From JACKDW01 sp964621785 (lineage in GTDB: Bacteria > Myxococcota_A > Polyangia > Nannocystales > Nannocystaceae), in the NCBI GenBank assembly GCA_964621785.1, contig CAZUPD010000010.1:43159-107158 (forward strand): a stretch of 64,000 bases of DNA, given 5' to 3'. A program made the position numbers and the translations under genes. The notes beneath the pieces are model-generated. The model searched no databases and was not told where the DNA came from. It worked only from the letters and a program-made list of their open reading frames with translations. This document shows, piece by piece, positions 16,548 to 25,587 of this stretch (the first letter of the stretch is position 1; each line of letters starts with the position of its first letter).

Positions 16548-17378
16548 ATGAACCGAGAGCCTACGCGGACAATTGTTGTCAAATTCGGCGGAGAGGTGGT
16601 TGCGGATAGAACCGCGTTGGGCGAGGTGCTCGCGGCGATCCGTGGGCAAGTCGAAGCCGGCGCCCATGTGGTGGTGTGTCACGGAGGTGGCCCCCAGGGC
16701 AGCGCCCTGTCCAAACGCCTGGGGTTGACGCCCAACCTGGTCGGCGGGCGTCGGGTGACCGATGCGGCGACCTTGCAGGTGATGAAGTACGTACTGGCGG
16801 GCGAGGTCAATGTCGATGTCGTGGCGGCGTGTCGACGAGCGGGCATCACCCGTGCCGTGGGTATCTCGGGGGTGAGCGATGGATTGGTAACGGCGGTCCG
16901 ACGCCCGCCTTCGGTTGTCTCGGGCAGCGAGGGAAAACCGGTCGATTTCGGCTTTGTCGGCAAGGTCGTTGAGATCCGCACCGCCTTGCTGCGCCACCTC
17001 CTCGCCGGCGGGTTGCTGCCGGTGGTCAATACCCTCGGTGTCGGGACCGACGGTCAGGTGTATAATATCAATGCAGATACAATTTCTACAGCGATCGCGG
17101 GGGCCCTGCAAGCCGATGACCTGTATCTGCTCACCGGAGTGGTCGGTGTCCTGCGAAACAAGGACGATCCGTCGACGCGGATCGAACGTCTGACAGCTCA
17201 GGAGGCGAGGCAGGCAATCGCCGGGGGGGTGATCGTCGGCGGGATGATTCCCAAGGTCGAGGAGGCCCTCAAACATCTTAAGCGAGGCCTTCGTGCGGTG
17301 CATATTCTCGGGGCCGCGGGGTTTGTCGCCCACCTGGCAGACCCCGGGAGTACGGGGACAACGCTAGTCGCCGACTAA
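16548..17378 (+). CDS. argB: Acetylglutamate kinase
   Basis: 276 residues from the ATG at 16548, with GGAGG 5 bases upstream; this decides the start against the ATG at 16536. It phosphorylates N-acetylglutamate, the step before ArgC. The amino-acid-kinase signatures are VVKFGGEVV at the N-terminus, VVVCHGGGPQGSALSKRLGL, NINADTISTAIAGAL and GGMIPKVEEAL. The NINADT motif is encoded with GCA-GAT-ACA and so contains a TGCAGATACA word (17072-17081). No long N-terminal helix typical of arginine-inhibited hexameric enzymes is seen, so feedback control is unclear. Confidence 0.92.
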   Translation: MNREPTRTIVVKFGGEVVADRTALGEVLAAIRGQVEAGAHVVVCHGGGPQGSALSKRLGLTPNLVGGRRVTDAATLQVMKYVLAGEVNVDVVAACRRAGITRAVGISGVSDGLVTAVRRPPSVVSGSEGKPVDFGFVGKVVEIRTALLRHLLAGGLLPVVNTLGVGTDGQVYNINADTISTAIAGALQADDLYLLTGVVGVLRNKDDPSTRIERLTAQEARQAIAGGVIVGGMIPKVEEALKHLKRGLRAVHILGAAGFVAHLADPGSTGTTLVAD

Positions 17379-17600
17379 ATGCGTGCACACTGCAGTTTGC
17401 TCGGTGCGTTGACCCGGTGAAGTTGTGGGTCCGTCGCGTGTGAAGCGGTTCCGCGGCGTGAAGTCGGCGAAGTGTTCGCCTGCGTGACGAACCGGCCTAG
17501 CTCGGTGCGAAGTGGCAACGACGAAGTGTCGTTCGAAGCCATCGAGAGGTTCAATCACTTTGGCCGGAGCGCAAAAGCTACCCGTGATACACCCTTTTGT

Positions 17601-18830
17601 ATGCAGGCACAGTTGTTCGCAGTGGTTGACGAAGCCTTCGAGCGCGAGCAGGTTCCGTGGTTTCGGCGTCTCGTCGAACAACCGAGCCATACCTACGCGC
17701 GGGAGGATGTGGAAGCGGCGGCTGTGTTAATTGACTCCAAGGCGGCTGCGCTCGGGCTTGCGTGTACAAAGATTCCCGACGCACACGGCAAGTTTGCTGA
17801 TCACCGCGTCTACGCCACACCGCCGGCAGCAGCAGGTGCGAAGTCGCTGGCCCTAGTCGGTCATGTCGATACCGTTTTTCCGCGTTCACTCGGGTTTTTA
17901 CACTACAGCCGCGACACCGATGCCGCGGGCAATCCCGGGGACATCGTGCGCGGTCCGGGCGTGCTCGATATGAAGTCGGGGTTGAGTGCGATGTTTTTTG
18001 CCCTGCAAGCGCTCGAGAAGGTGTTTCCGGGGACATTGGCGCGGCTGCCATTGCGTTTGATCGTGGTCTCGGACGAAGAGGTCGGATCACCTAGTAGCCG
18101 TCGCCTCTACCAGGAATTGGCCCCGAGCCTTGTGGGTGCGTTGGTGTTTGAGGCCGGTCGCGATGAGGACAAGATCGTCGTCGCCCGCAAGGGTGGTGGG
18201 ATGTTTACGGTCAAGGCTACGGGACGGGCTGCCCACGCAGGCAACGATCATGCCGCGGGGGTCAACGCGATTCATGCACTTACATATTTAGTCCACAAGG
18301 TCGAGGCGCTCACCGATTACGCGGGCGGGGTGACGGCAAATGTCGGTCTGATCAGCGGTGGGACGGCGAAAAACACGGTGCCCGAACAGGCCCAAATGAC
18401 GATCGATACCCGGTTTGTCACCACGGCCTCGGCCGACGAAGTGGTCGCGAAGATCGAGGCCATGCTCGCCGATCCGTTCGCCGGATGTTCGGGGTTTCCC
18501 GAGCGCTTGCGCCGGACCAAGTTTGTCCTCGAGGGCGGCGTGACACGACCTCCGATGGAGCCGACGCCGGGGAACGAGGCGCTGCGCAAGGCCTACGAGG
18601 CGCACGCGCTGGCGACCGGTCTCAAGGGAGGAGCCGCCCCGCTTCAAGGAGGTGGGTCCGATGCCAACATCCTCGCCGGCTTGGGAGTCCCGTGTATCGA
18701 CGGTCTCGGCCCGTACGGAAAATTCTTCCACCGTGTGCAGGAATGGAGCAGCCTCACAAGCTTGCGACAGCGAACCCAAGCGCTGGCGAGCTTTTTGGCG
18801 CAACAGGCGGGGCGAGCGAGCAGCAGCTAA
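17601..18830 (+). CDS. M20 family metallopeptidase (ArgE/CPG2-like deacylase)
   Basis: 409 residues from the ATG at 17601 (MQAQLFAVVDEAFEREQVPW); a longer frame opens at 17472, and the first 222 bases after argB show no gene of their own. Di-zinc ligands are visible in LVGHVDTVFP, GPGVLDMKSG, VVSDEEVGS and GKFFHRVQEW. The dimerisation domain contains GRAAHAGNDHAAGVNAIHAL, and the end carries PLQGGGSDANILAGLG, as in glutamate carboxypeptidase (CPG2). Family members hydrolyse acyl or peptide bonds next to an amino acid. Its place after argC-argB suggests N-acetylornithine deacetylase (ArgE-like) activity, but the closest motif match is CPG2, so the substrate is an inference. Confidence 0.8.
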   Translation: MQAQLFAVVDEAFEREQVPWFRRLVEQPSHTYAREDVEAAAVLIDSKAAALGLACTKIPDAHGKFADHRVYATPPAAAGAKSLALVGHVDTVFPRSLGFLHYSRDTDAAGNPGDIVRGPGVLDMKSGLSAMFFALQALEKVFPGTLARLPLRLIVVSDEEVGSPSSRRLYQELAPSLVGALVFEAGRDEDKIVVARKGGGMFTVKATGRAAHAGNDHAAGVNAIHALTYLVHKVEALTDYAGGVTANVGLISGGTAKNTVPEQAQMTIDTRFVTTASADEVVAKIEAMLADPFAGCSGFPERLRRTKFVLEGGVTRPPMEPTPGNEALRKAYEAHALATGLKGGAAPLQGGGSDANILAGLGVPCIDGLGPYGKFFHRVQEWSSLTSLRQRTQALASFLAQQAGRASSS

Positions 18831-19122
18831 CCCGAACTTCTCACCAAGCTTTCTCCCGCGGGCTGTAAATGTGTTCCGCTCACGCGACAACGCCGCCAGT
18901 GCGTCGGACTTGTTCATTTGATTGCGCGCCCAATAGTTACGCACCTTTGCAGCCCGCAGCTGAGAAATCCGAGCGAGCAGCCTCGAAGCCAAAACAACCC
19001 AAGCACCACCCTCGACAGTCGGTCGGGCCCCAACCCTTCGCCGTGCGAGTGCCTACGCCGCGATCATAAAGAGCGGTCCGCTTGCGCGCCGGACGAACTG
19101 GTGAGACAACCACCGGACCGAC

Positions 19123-20430
19123 ATGGACGATACCGACACCCTCGAGGTGCTAATCGTGCTCCTTTGCCTGATCGGGAGTATGTTTTTTTCCGGCTCCGAG
19201 ACCGTTGTGACGAGCCTCGATGATCGCCGAGCCCGACGGATTGTCGAAGCTGGGGGGCGCGGTTCCACCCTGATGGGGATGTGGGTCCATCATCCGGTTC
19301 GCGTGTTGTCGACGATCTTAGTCGGCAACAACATCACCAACACGCTGATGGGTGCGCTCGTCACCGCCTTGGCGATCCGTCACTTCGGCGGTGGTCCGTA
19401 CGGCGAGTACGCGGTCGCAACCGCAGTGTTTATCACCACCGTGTTGTTGCTGATCTTCGGCGAGATTACACCCAAGGCGGTCGGCCGAGCCCACTCCGAA
19501 AAGATCGCGTTACCGGCGTTGGCGGTGCTGCAGGTGATCAGCAAAATCATGGCGCCGGTTCTGTGGTTGCTGACCAAGATCACCAACTTTATCGTCCGGA
19601 GGTTGGTCGGCGATCAGAACCTGAGCCCGCTCAATCGGGTCACGACCGACGAAATTGGCTACCTGGTCAAGGTCGGACGCCGCGAGGGATCGATCGCTGC
19701 CGAACAGGCCGCGCTACTTCAGGGAATCGTACGGTTCGAAGACAAGATCGTGCGCGACATCCTGATTCCGGTCGACAAGGTGACCGCGGTCGACCTCAGC
19801 TGGGGTGTCAAGCGCGTCAGTCAGGTCGCCGGCCGCTCGGGTCACAGCCGCCTCCCGGTGTACGAGGGCAACATCGACAACATCAAGGGGATCTTGCATA
19901 TCAAACAACTCGTCGGTCTCGGCCCCGAGGAAAGTATTGCCCGGATCCTTCGGCCGCCGGTGTTCATCAGCGAATCGTTGCGTCTACATGATCTCTTGCA
20001 GCGGTTCAAAGAACAGCGGGTGCACCTCGGGATCGTGGTCGACGATGCCGGCGATACGGTCGGGGTGGTGACGCTCGAGGATGTGCTCGAGCAGATTGTC
20101 GGCCAGATCTTCGACGAAACCGACCGCGCACCTCTTCCGTCCGCCAATGCCCAAAGCGGCCTCTTTTACTTCGATGGCCAAGACAGTTTGACGCGGGTCG
20201 AAGAGGAACTCGTGACCGACGAGGTCGCCGAAGAGATGGAGGGGGTCGACAGCGTCGGTGACTTGCTGACCCGTCTGGCCGGTCAAATCCCAGTCGCCGG
20301 TTCGGTGTTCGTCTGGGAGCGTCTGCGGTTTAAGGTGCTGGCCGCCGACGCACGCCACGTGATCCGCGTGAGCGTTGAGAAGATCGAGCCGATGGTCGAC
20401 AGCGAAGATTCGAACGATTCGGAGTTGTAG
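19123..20430 (+). CDS. CNNM/CorC-type membrane protein with CBS pair
   Basis: 435 residues. The N-terminal DUF21/CNNM membrane domain has helices LEVLIVLLCLIGSMFFSGSE, ITNTLMGALVTALAI, AVATAVFITTVLLLIFGEIT and LAVLQVISKIMAPVLWLLTK, with the SGSET and GEITPKAVG motifs. Two CBS domains follow at about 205-335 (SGHSRLPVYEGNIDNIKGIL; LGIVVDDAGDTVGVVTLEDV). A CorC/HlyC C-terminal domain is seen at about 350-425 (EEMEGVDSVGDLLTRLAGQI). Such proteins are linked to magnesium or cobalt efflux and were once called hemolysins. The gene stands alone and converges on the cyclase gene. Confidence 0.88.
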   Translation: MDDTDTLEVLIVLLCLIGSMFFSGSETVVTSLDDRRARRIVEAGGRGSTLMGMWVHHPVRVLSTILVGNNITNTLMGALVTALAIRHFGGGPYGEYAVATAVFITTVLLLIFGEITPKAVGRAHSEKIALPALAVLQVISKIMAPVLWLLTKITNFIVRRLVGDQNLSPLNRVTTDEIGYLVKVGRREGSIAAEQAALLQGIVRFEDKIVRDILIPVDKVTAVDLSWGVKRVSQVAGRSGHSRLPVYEGNIDNIKGILHIKQLVGLGPEESIARILRPPVFISESLRLHDLLQRFKEQRVHLGIVVDDAGDTVGVVTLEDVLEQIVGQIFDETDRAPLPSANAQSGLFYFDGQDSLTRVEEELVTDEVAEEMEGVDSVGDLLTRLAGQIPVAGSVFVWERLRFKVLAADARHVIRVSVEKIEPMVDSEDSNDSEL

Positions 20431-20511
20431 GTCCGGTCGACCGCCCAACGTCGACGTGCTGCGACCGCGAGTCTGCGTGAAGCCAGAGCTCGGCGAGCAC
20501 GGGTGTAGGTT

Positions 20512-22515
20512 TCAGGTGGCCAGGTGGGCGCGAGCACGTGCCAGGGCCCAGGTCGGGAAAATTTGTCGATACAAGCGATAGTCGAGGACTGCCGTATTGA
20601 AAAATACGCCACTTGCCGGTTCTTCGGGCCAGGTTCCATCGGCCTGTTGGCGCGAGAGCAGGAATTGAAGTCCCTGTTCGACCGCTTGGGCTACGGCCGG
20701 TTGTTCTGGACGCAGGTCGAGCAGGGTCAGCAGCGCCCAGGATGTCTGGACGACCAGGCTCGGTTCGCCCGGGGGTAAGGGAACAGGCTCGCCGTTGTGG
20801 AGTCCGCGAAAACTCTCCCCCCATCCGCCGTCGGGGCGTTGATTGGACAGCAGCCACCGGGTCGCCCGCTCAAACGCATGATGCTGGACAGGCAAGCCGC
20901 TGGCCCGCAATCCGCGGACGACAAAGAAGGTCCCGTAGGTGAAGTGGATGCCCCAAAACCCCGCCCAGGCGCCGTTTTTGTGTTGGCTGCGGAGCAATGT
21001 CCGGGTCCCGCGGGCGATCGCCTGTTCGATCCGTGTGTGCAGGCGGGCGGGCAGTTTGGCTCCGAGGTGTTTGCGTGCCGTTGCAAGGCCGCGCAAGCAA
21101 CTTCCGGTGCACTCGACGTAGCTGCCTTCGATCATGCAACTTCCGTAGAGCTCGGAGGGGTTGAAATGACGCAGCAACGTGGTGCCGCGGCGGGGTTCGT
21201 AGGAACCAAAACCGCCGTCGGGATTTTGTCGGTGGAGGATGAACTCCACGGCCCACACGATGCGCTCACTGGCCACCGGATGCCGGGTCTCGAGCAGAGC
21301 TTCAAGGGCTTCGGCCGTGCAGTCGCTGACCGGCCATGGGTGCCGCTCGTCGGCAAATCCCCAACCTCCACGGGCCGGCGCCCGATGGTAGGAAGCACCG
21401 TTTGGAATATCTCGCCGCAGTTGGGCGGCGGCCAGCCACGGACGTGCACGCAGCTTAATTGCATCTGCATGTGGATGTGGCGGCACGTCGGCGAGGGCCT
21501 GCAACAAGAAACTCGTGTCCCAAATATCACTGCGAGCCCCGGCGATCCGCATGCCTTCGTGCTCGTCTTCCCACATCCAATATTCGAGGCCTGCGACAGC
21601 CCGATCGAGTTCGGGGTGCGTGGGGTTGTGATGGTGAAGCGCGAGGCAAAACAACATCCCGTTGACCGGGCTCAGGCACACGTAGTCGGTGCTGCGCAGT
21701 TCAAACAGCATGTGGTCGATCGCGGTTTGCAGGGCGTGCCGGCGCACGCGTTTGGGTATCAGGCGATCGGCGGCGTCGAGCAGACCAAATGCACCGCGCA
21801 GGAGGGGACCTGGATCTTCGAACAGGTCGGTGGATGCCACTCGACCGGGATCGAAGCTTCGCGGGTCATAGCCCCCGGGAAACAACTCGTCGCGCAGTGC
21901 CTCGGTCACCGCGGTCGCGGGGGCAGTCAAACGGGCACCGTGGAGGTACGAGAGCCCGAGATAGATCAATCGCATGTGGCAGTACAGGCGTCGCGGGTGC
22001 GCGGGAGCCGACTTGGGGAGTCGCCACAACTCGGGCGCGATGGCGTGGATCGCTTCCCACGGGTGAAGGCCGAGCAGGGCCATCCACACCCGTCCCCAGG
22101 CGGGCAGCTTTTGCACCCCGCCGTGGCCGAGGAGCCAGCACCGCGCACGGCTGGCCATCGGGTCCTGGTTGTCGACACCGAGCAATCGAATGGATGTATA
22201 GGCAAGAGTTGTGTGAAACAGATAACTCCCGCTGTGGGGGTGCATGGCAAACCCACCGTCGGGCTGCTGCTGGCGGCGAAAACTGGTCAGCAGTCGCTGT
22301 GTGCGCTGCGGGTCGATCGCGCGGCCCAAAAGAAATTGCATGATCACGTATTGCGAGATCAGCATGGTGTTCCACACCACTTCGCCACCAAACGATCCTC
22401 GCGGAGCTTGGACGTCGGCGAGGTGGCGAAGCGAACGCGTGAGCGCGTCGTCGAGCGCGGTGGTGGAAATGTGAAGGGAGAGGGGGCGGGCAGTCGCAGT
22501 CGCGGTTGCAGTCAT
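20512..22515 (-). CDS. Oxidosqualene cyclase-type triterpene cyclase
   Basis: 667 residues, slightly short for the family, mostly at the N-terminus. The general-acid motif is SDCTAE (Asp398-Glu402). This is the DCTAE form of eukaryotic-type oxidosqualene cyclases, not the DDTA form of squalene-hopene cyclases. Other OSC-like segments are LPAWGRVWMALLGLHPWEAI, LYCHMRLIYLGLSYLHG, ARSDIWDTSFLLQAL and FFNTAVLDYRLYRQIFPTWA. QW repeats include PDGGFGSYE and PDGGWGES. It probably protonates 2,3-oxidosqualene to make a lanosterol- or cycloartenol-like sterol at the membrane. The product is undetermined. It is preceded by a methyltransferase gene with 1-base overlap (TAATG), so they are one transcript. 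No squalene monooxygenase is in the window. Confidence 0.82.
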   Translation of the reverse strand: MTATATATARPLSLHISTTALDDALTRSLRHLADVQAPRGSFGGEVVWNTMLISQYVIMQFLLGRAIDPQRTQRLLTSFRRQQQPDGGFAMHPHSGSYLFHTTLAYTSIRLLGVDNQDPMASRARCWLLGHGGVQKLPAWGRVWMALLGLHPWEAIHAIAPELWRLPKSAPAHPRRLYCHMRLIYLGLSYLHGARLTAPATAVTEALRDELFPGGYDPRSFDPGRVASTDLFEDPGPLLRGAFGLLDAADRLIPKRVRRHALQTAIDHMLFELRSTDYVCLSPVNGMLFCLALHHHNPTHPELDRAVAGLEYWMWEDEHEGMRIAGARSDIWDTSFLLQALADVPPHPHADAIKLRARPWLAAAQLRRDIPNGASYHRAPARGGWGFADERHPWPVSDCTAEALEALLETRHPVASERIVWAVEFILHRQNPDGGFGSYEPRRGTTLLRHFNPSELYGSCMIEGSYVECTGSCLRGLATARKHLGAKLPARLHTRIEQAIARGTRTLLRSQHKNGAWAGFWGIHFTYGTFFVVRGLRASGLPVQHHAFERATRWLLSNQRPDGGWGESFRGLHNGEPVPLPPGEPSLVVQTSWALLTLLDLRPEQPAVAQAVEQGLQFLLSRQQADGTWPEEPASGVFFNTAVLDYRLYRQIFPTWALARARAHLAT

Positions 22516-23210
22516 TAACGTGTCAGCTTCAGGATCAGGAAGTACTGGTAGGGGAGGAAGGTTTCCTCCCGCTCCAGCTCGAAGCCTGCCTGACGTAACT
22601 CGCTGAGCGCAGTGGCCTTGGGCACACGGTACTTGGTCTCGGGAGCAATCTCGGGGGGCGCATCGCTCTCGGGCTTAAAGCTGATCAAGATCAGTGTCCC
22701 ACCGGGTTTGAGGGCCGAACGCAATTTTTCGAGGTAGCTGACACGGTCGCGAATGTACGAGTAGGTGTTGGACATGAAAATCATGTCGAGGGCCTGCTCG
22801 GGGAGCGCGGGGTCGTCGAAAAACGCGAGGTGGGGCTCGATGTTGGGGGTGCCCCAGGCTTCGCGGTTTGTTTCGATGTGCTCGCGAAAAGTGTCGTCGA
22901 TGTCGACCGCGTAGACTTTGCCGCCCGGAACTTCCCGCGCAAGTCGCCATGAGAAGTAACCAGAACCGGCACCGATGTCGGCCACGACCGCGTCGGGGTT
23001 GTCGATCTGGAGGGCGCGAATCACTTGGTCGGGTTTGGTCCACGCATCGCGCTCGGCATCGTCGAAGACCTCGATCATATGCTTGGGATCTTCGTAGTGG
23101 CGCGGTGGTCCCGAAGTCTGTGTGCACGCAATCTCACCGATCGAGGCAAACGCGAGCAGGGCACAGGTCAGCCAAAAGGTGGGGCGAGCGGGGAGGAGAC
23201 GAACAACCAC
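22515..23210 (-). CDS. Exported or anchored class I SAM-dependent methyltransferase
   Basis: 231 residues. The N-terminus FWLTCALLAFASIGEIACTQ is a signal sequence or membrane anchor; the cysteine resembles a lipoprotein site but the -3 residue does not fit well. A Rossmann methyltransferase fold follows, with motif I ADIGAGSGYFSWRLA, acidic motif II VYAVDIDD and post-I segment ALDMIFMSNTYSYIRDRVSY. Related myxobacterial and planctomycete proteins have this same exported architecture and no assigned substrate. Its stop overlaps the ATG of the oxidosqualene cyclase, which suggests a function tied to the triterpene, but a SAM enzyme outside the cytoplasm would lack its cofactor, so the true location is unresolved. 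Confidence 0.8.
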   Translation of the reverse strand: MVVRLLPARPTFWLTCALLAFASIGEIACTQTSGPPRHYEDPKHMIEVFDDAERDAWTKPDQVIRALQIDNPDAVVADIGAGSGYFSWRLAREVPGGKVYAVDIDDTFREHIETNREAWGTPNIEPHLAFFDDPALPEQALDMIFMSNTYSYIRDRVSYLEKLRSALKPGGTLILISFKPESDAPPEIAPETKYRVPKATALSELRQAGFELEREETFLPYQYFLILKLTR

Positions 23211-23336
23211 GGATCGAAGGGTAGGCCGACCGCGGAGGGTTTGTGAACCCCCCCGCTTGCGATCACATCGAAGGTGTCGGGGATGTCACAGTTGGAGTCG
23301 AGAACGACGTCACAACTCCACGGCCAGCCCAGCCTG

Positions 23337-24206
23337 CTACGGAATGAAGTACTTCGACCCCAGGTGCGGCGCCCATCCGGGAAAGTCGGCCAGCAGCAAA
23401 TAGCCGCGTGCGAACGTCAGGCCGGCGACAACCACCACCGGCACCAGCGAGACAAACACACACCGCAGCAGCGAAATGTTGTGGGTACCGGCGAGTGCGT
23501 AGGACAGTTGACGGATGTAGATCAGGGCCAACATCGCCAGCCCGTAGAAATAAAATGTCGAATGCAGGGGGAAGATATCGGTGTAGAGAATCAGATCGAG
23601 CACCGAGACGATCAGCAGCGGCAGTGCCATCGCATACCCGGTCGCCCGCATACTCGCCGCGATCGACCGCGGTGCGCCTCCGGTCAAAGTGAGCGCGACG
23701 TGGGTCGTCAGACCGCTAGCGAAGTAGAGCGCTGGCAGCCCGACTGGGATCATCAACAGCAGCCACAGCGACAGCGCGGAAACCAGTTGTGGATCGAGGA
23801 TGTCGTGGACGGGGCGCAACACAAACGGGTCGGGATCCGCCCCGAGCGTCGGCGCGAGGATGCCGACGGTGACCAACCACAGCGGCAGTCGCAGCCCGAC
23901 GAGCAGTTTGAGCACCGCACCGTGGGAGACAGGTTCGTGGACGTGGTCAAAGCTCCTCCGCGGATTTTTGAGCAGTTGCAAGATCGTGTACACAAACCGC
24001 CAACCGGTCCCCGGAAGTTGTGTGATCTCGCGGTCGCCCGCAGCTTCGGCGAGGCGGTCGGCCTCGGTCGCGGTCGGCCATTCTATCGGCAGGGCACTCC
24101 ACAGTTTTCCCGGCTCCGCCAACAACTTGTGCCCGACAGCTCGGCGCGCAGCCGGAGATGCGGACACACCTGCAGAGGTCTCGGGCGGATTTGCCGGCTC
24201 GGGCAT
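23337..24206 (-). CDS. Yip1-family-like integral membrane protein
   Basis: 289 residues from the ATG at 24206 (MPEPANPPETSAGVS); the frame is open to 24386, but the upstream part looks non-coding. A Pro/Ala-rich cytoplasmic head with a YTILQLLKNPRRSFDHVHEP motif (typical at the start of Yip1 domains) is followed by five hydrophobic segments: LLVGLRLPLWLVTVGI, LVSALSLWLLLMIPVGLPAL, GYAMALPLLIVSVLDLILY, YFYGLAMLALIYIRQLSYAL and LLRCVFVSLVPVVVVAGLTF. Bacterial Yip1-like proteins have no settled function. It ends 127 bases before the methyltransferase gene starts; a weak GGGTT/AACCC hairpin lies between them near 23237-23250. Confidence 0.7.
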   Translation of the reverse strand: MPEPANPPETSAGVSASPAARRAVGHKLLAEPGKLWSALPIEWPTATEADRLAEAAGDREITQLPGTGWRFVYTILQLLKNPRRSFDHVHEPVSHGAVLKLLVGLRLPLWLVTVGILAPTLGADPDPFVLRPVHDILDPQLVSALSLWLLLMIPVGLPALYFASGLTTHVALTLTGGAPRSIAASMRATGYAMALPLLIVSVLDLILYTDIFPLHSTFYFYGLAMLALIYIRQLSYALAGTHNISLLRCVFVSLVPVVVVAGLTFARGYLLLADFPGWAPHLGSKYFIP

Positions 24207-24390
24207 CCGGCGCAGTGTACCGGGATGTGGTGGGGAGTCGAGCCGTCGCGACAAAAACCGAGTAAGCGTTGGTCGAAATACGTGGTCCTGATCGAGGACG
24301 ACACCTTGTATTGCGAGATCAGGCGAAGGATGCACTCGGTCGACCCTGAAGAGCTCGACGAACTGTGAGCCGCAGGTCGCAACCAACGAA

Positions 24391-24416
24391 AAACCGGAGC
24401 CCGCAAGCCCCGGTTT
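24391..24416 (-). terminator. Rho-independent terminator of the lipoprotein gene
   Basis: Read on the minus strand: AAACCGG, a 12-base loop, then CCGGTTT running into a short U tract (GGTTTTTCG). It lies 21 bases past the stop of the gene at 24437. Confidence 0.75.
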
Positions 24417-24436
24417 GTGTGTGAAACGATCGACGT

Positions 24437-25144
24437 TTAGCCGGTCTTCTCAGCCGGAGCAGCTCCTCCGAGCACGCCCTCGATCGCCTTGTGCAGTTCG
24501 GCCAGATCGCTGGGGGCGACCGCCGAGTACTTCACCGCATTTTTGCCGTCGGCGAACATCAGCGTCCGGCTCTTGGTGATGTTGTAGTAGTCGTCGAACG
24601 CCGCGTTCGGCTGATCGCCCTCGGCTGCCGGGATCACCACGGGGATCGAGACATTGAGCTCGGTCCGCAGGGCCTTGGCCTTGGCTTGGAGGTCATCTTT
24701 GTTGGCGATTGGGGTGACGGCCTTGCCGTCTTGGATGTCGGTGACCACCGCGAACGCCTTGACCTTGTCCTCGCCGTACTTCTTGACCAGGGCATCGATG
24801 TTTTGGATGTCGTTTTTGAACTCGGGGTCATCGATGGTGCCGACGGCCATGATCTTGGGACTGCCGCCGAACTTGCAGACCTGGCAGTACTTGTCGCCCG
24901 AGTCGCAGTTGACGATATCGAACGCCTTGAACTTGCCTCCGATGCCGAGGCCGCTGTCGGCCAGCACGCGGTCATCGGGTTTTTCGGTGGCGGGTTTTTC
25001 AGCCGGTTTTTCGGCGGGTTTTTCGGCGGGCTTCTCGGCCTTCGCGGTCTTGTCCGCCGCAGCCTTGTCCGCGGACTTGTCGTCGCAGGCGGTCGTCGCG
25101 GTGGCAAGCAGGGCAGCCATCAACAGCAGGGATGTTTTGCGCAT
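24437..25144 (-). CDS. Thioredoxin-fold lipoprotein with Lys-Pro-Ala-Glu linker
   Basis: 235 residues from the ATG at 25144 (MRKTSLLLMAALLATATTAC). A signal peptide ends in TTAC, a near-lipobox, so the protein is probably lipid-anchored. A low-complexity linker of AEKPAEKPAEKP repeats follows, then a compact alpha/beta domain with DKYCQVCKFGGSPKIM. The CxxC placed after the first strand, followed by helix and strand segments (IPVVIPAAEGDQP), is like thioredoxin/redoxin folds, so it may be a periplasmic thiol protein. Whether it is redox-active is not clear because the surrounding motif is atypical. A strong terminator follows. Confidence 0.65.
   Translation of the reverse strand: MRKTSLLLMAALLATATTACDDKSADKAAADKTAKAEKPAEKPAEKPAEKPATEKPDDRVLADSGLGIGGKFKAFDIVNCDSGDKYCQVCKFGGSPKIMAVGTIDDPEFKNDIQNIDALVKKYGEDKVKAFAVVTDIQDGKAVTPIANKDDLQAKAKALRTELNVSIPVVIPAAEGDQPNAAFDDYYNITKSRTLMFADGKNAVKYSAVAPSDLAELHKAIEGVLGGAAPAEKTG
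24978..25039 (-). repeat. 12-bp tandem repeat encoding KPAE units
   Basis: About five copies of a 12-base unit close to GGGTTTTTCGGC (plus strand), in frame, giving the EKPAEKPAEKPAEKP spacer between lipid anchor and domain. The first copies are imperfect. This kind of array can vary in copy number by slippage. Confidence 0.7.
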
Positions 25145-25587
25145 GTGGAACTCACTTGTTGGAAGTTGGTGGGGGGCACAAGCCGCCAGCAAAATCGCTC
25201 CCGATTTCGGGCTCGTGCTCGGGCGGAGTGTGGACGCATTCGCGTGTGAACGCCAGTTATGTAAGTAAATGTACGAGTCGTCGGGAGTGAATCATCGATC
25301 GCAGTCGGTACCGCGAAACGACCGAGGTTATGCCGAACTGAGCAAGTTTGTTGAAACGGGCATTTGCGAGCGAACATTGGGCAAAGTCAATGTATGAGCA
25401 AATTTTTGCGAACGTTCTCGCCCGCAGCTCGAGGTTGACGGATCGTTCAACGCCAGCCGGGCGCGTTAGTTACTCGTTTTGGGACTCAGGTTGCAACGAC
25501 GCCGGCGCCTCCATCCGGTCGCCGACGGAAAACCACGGTCTGTCGCGTTGACAAACTGGCGCGGATTTTCCGGTATCATCCGCGCAC
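25145..25587. other. Divergent intergenic region
   Basis: About 440 bases between the lipoprotein (minus) and TldD-like (plus) genes, with a lower-GC centre. TTGACA occurs at 25548-25553 with TATCAT at 25574-25579, but the spacer is 20 bases and would leave almost no leader, so I give it little weight. No gene is seen. Confidence 0.45.

Noticed and set aside
17088..17099. GCGATCGC octamers as a HIP1-like repeat
   Set aside because: GATCG-rich words are common in GC-rich coding DNA of this kind; I saw scattered copies but no excess comparable to TGYANNTRCA and did not count them fully.
20797..22518. Long plus-strand open frame opposite the cyclase gene
   Set aside because: It is the complement of a clear oxidosqualene cyclase; its predicted protein is Arg/Gly/Gln-rich without a family pattern, as expected of antisense frames in GC-rich DNA.
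25548..25579. TTGACA...TATCAT as a promoter for the TldD-like gene
   Set aside because: The 20-base spacer is too long for a normal sigma-70 promoter and transcription would start at or inside the start codon.
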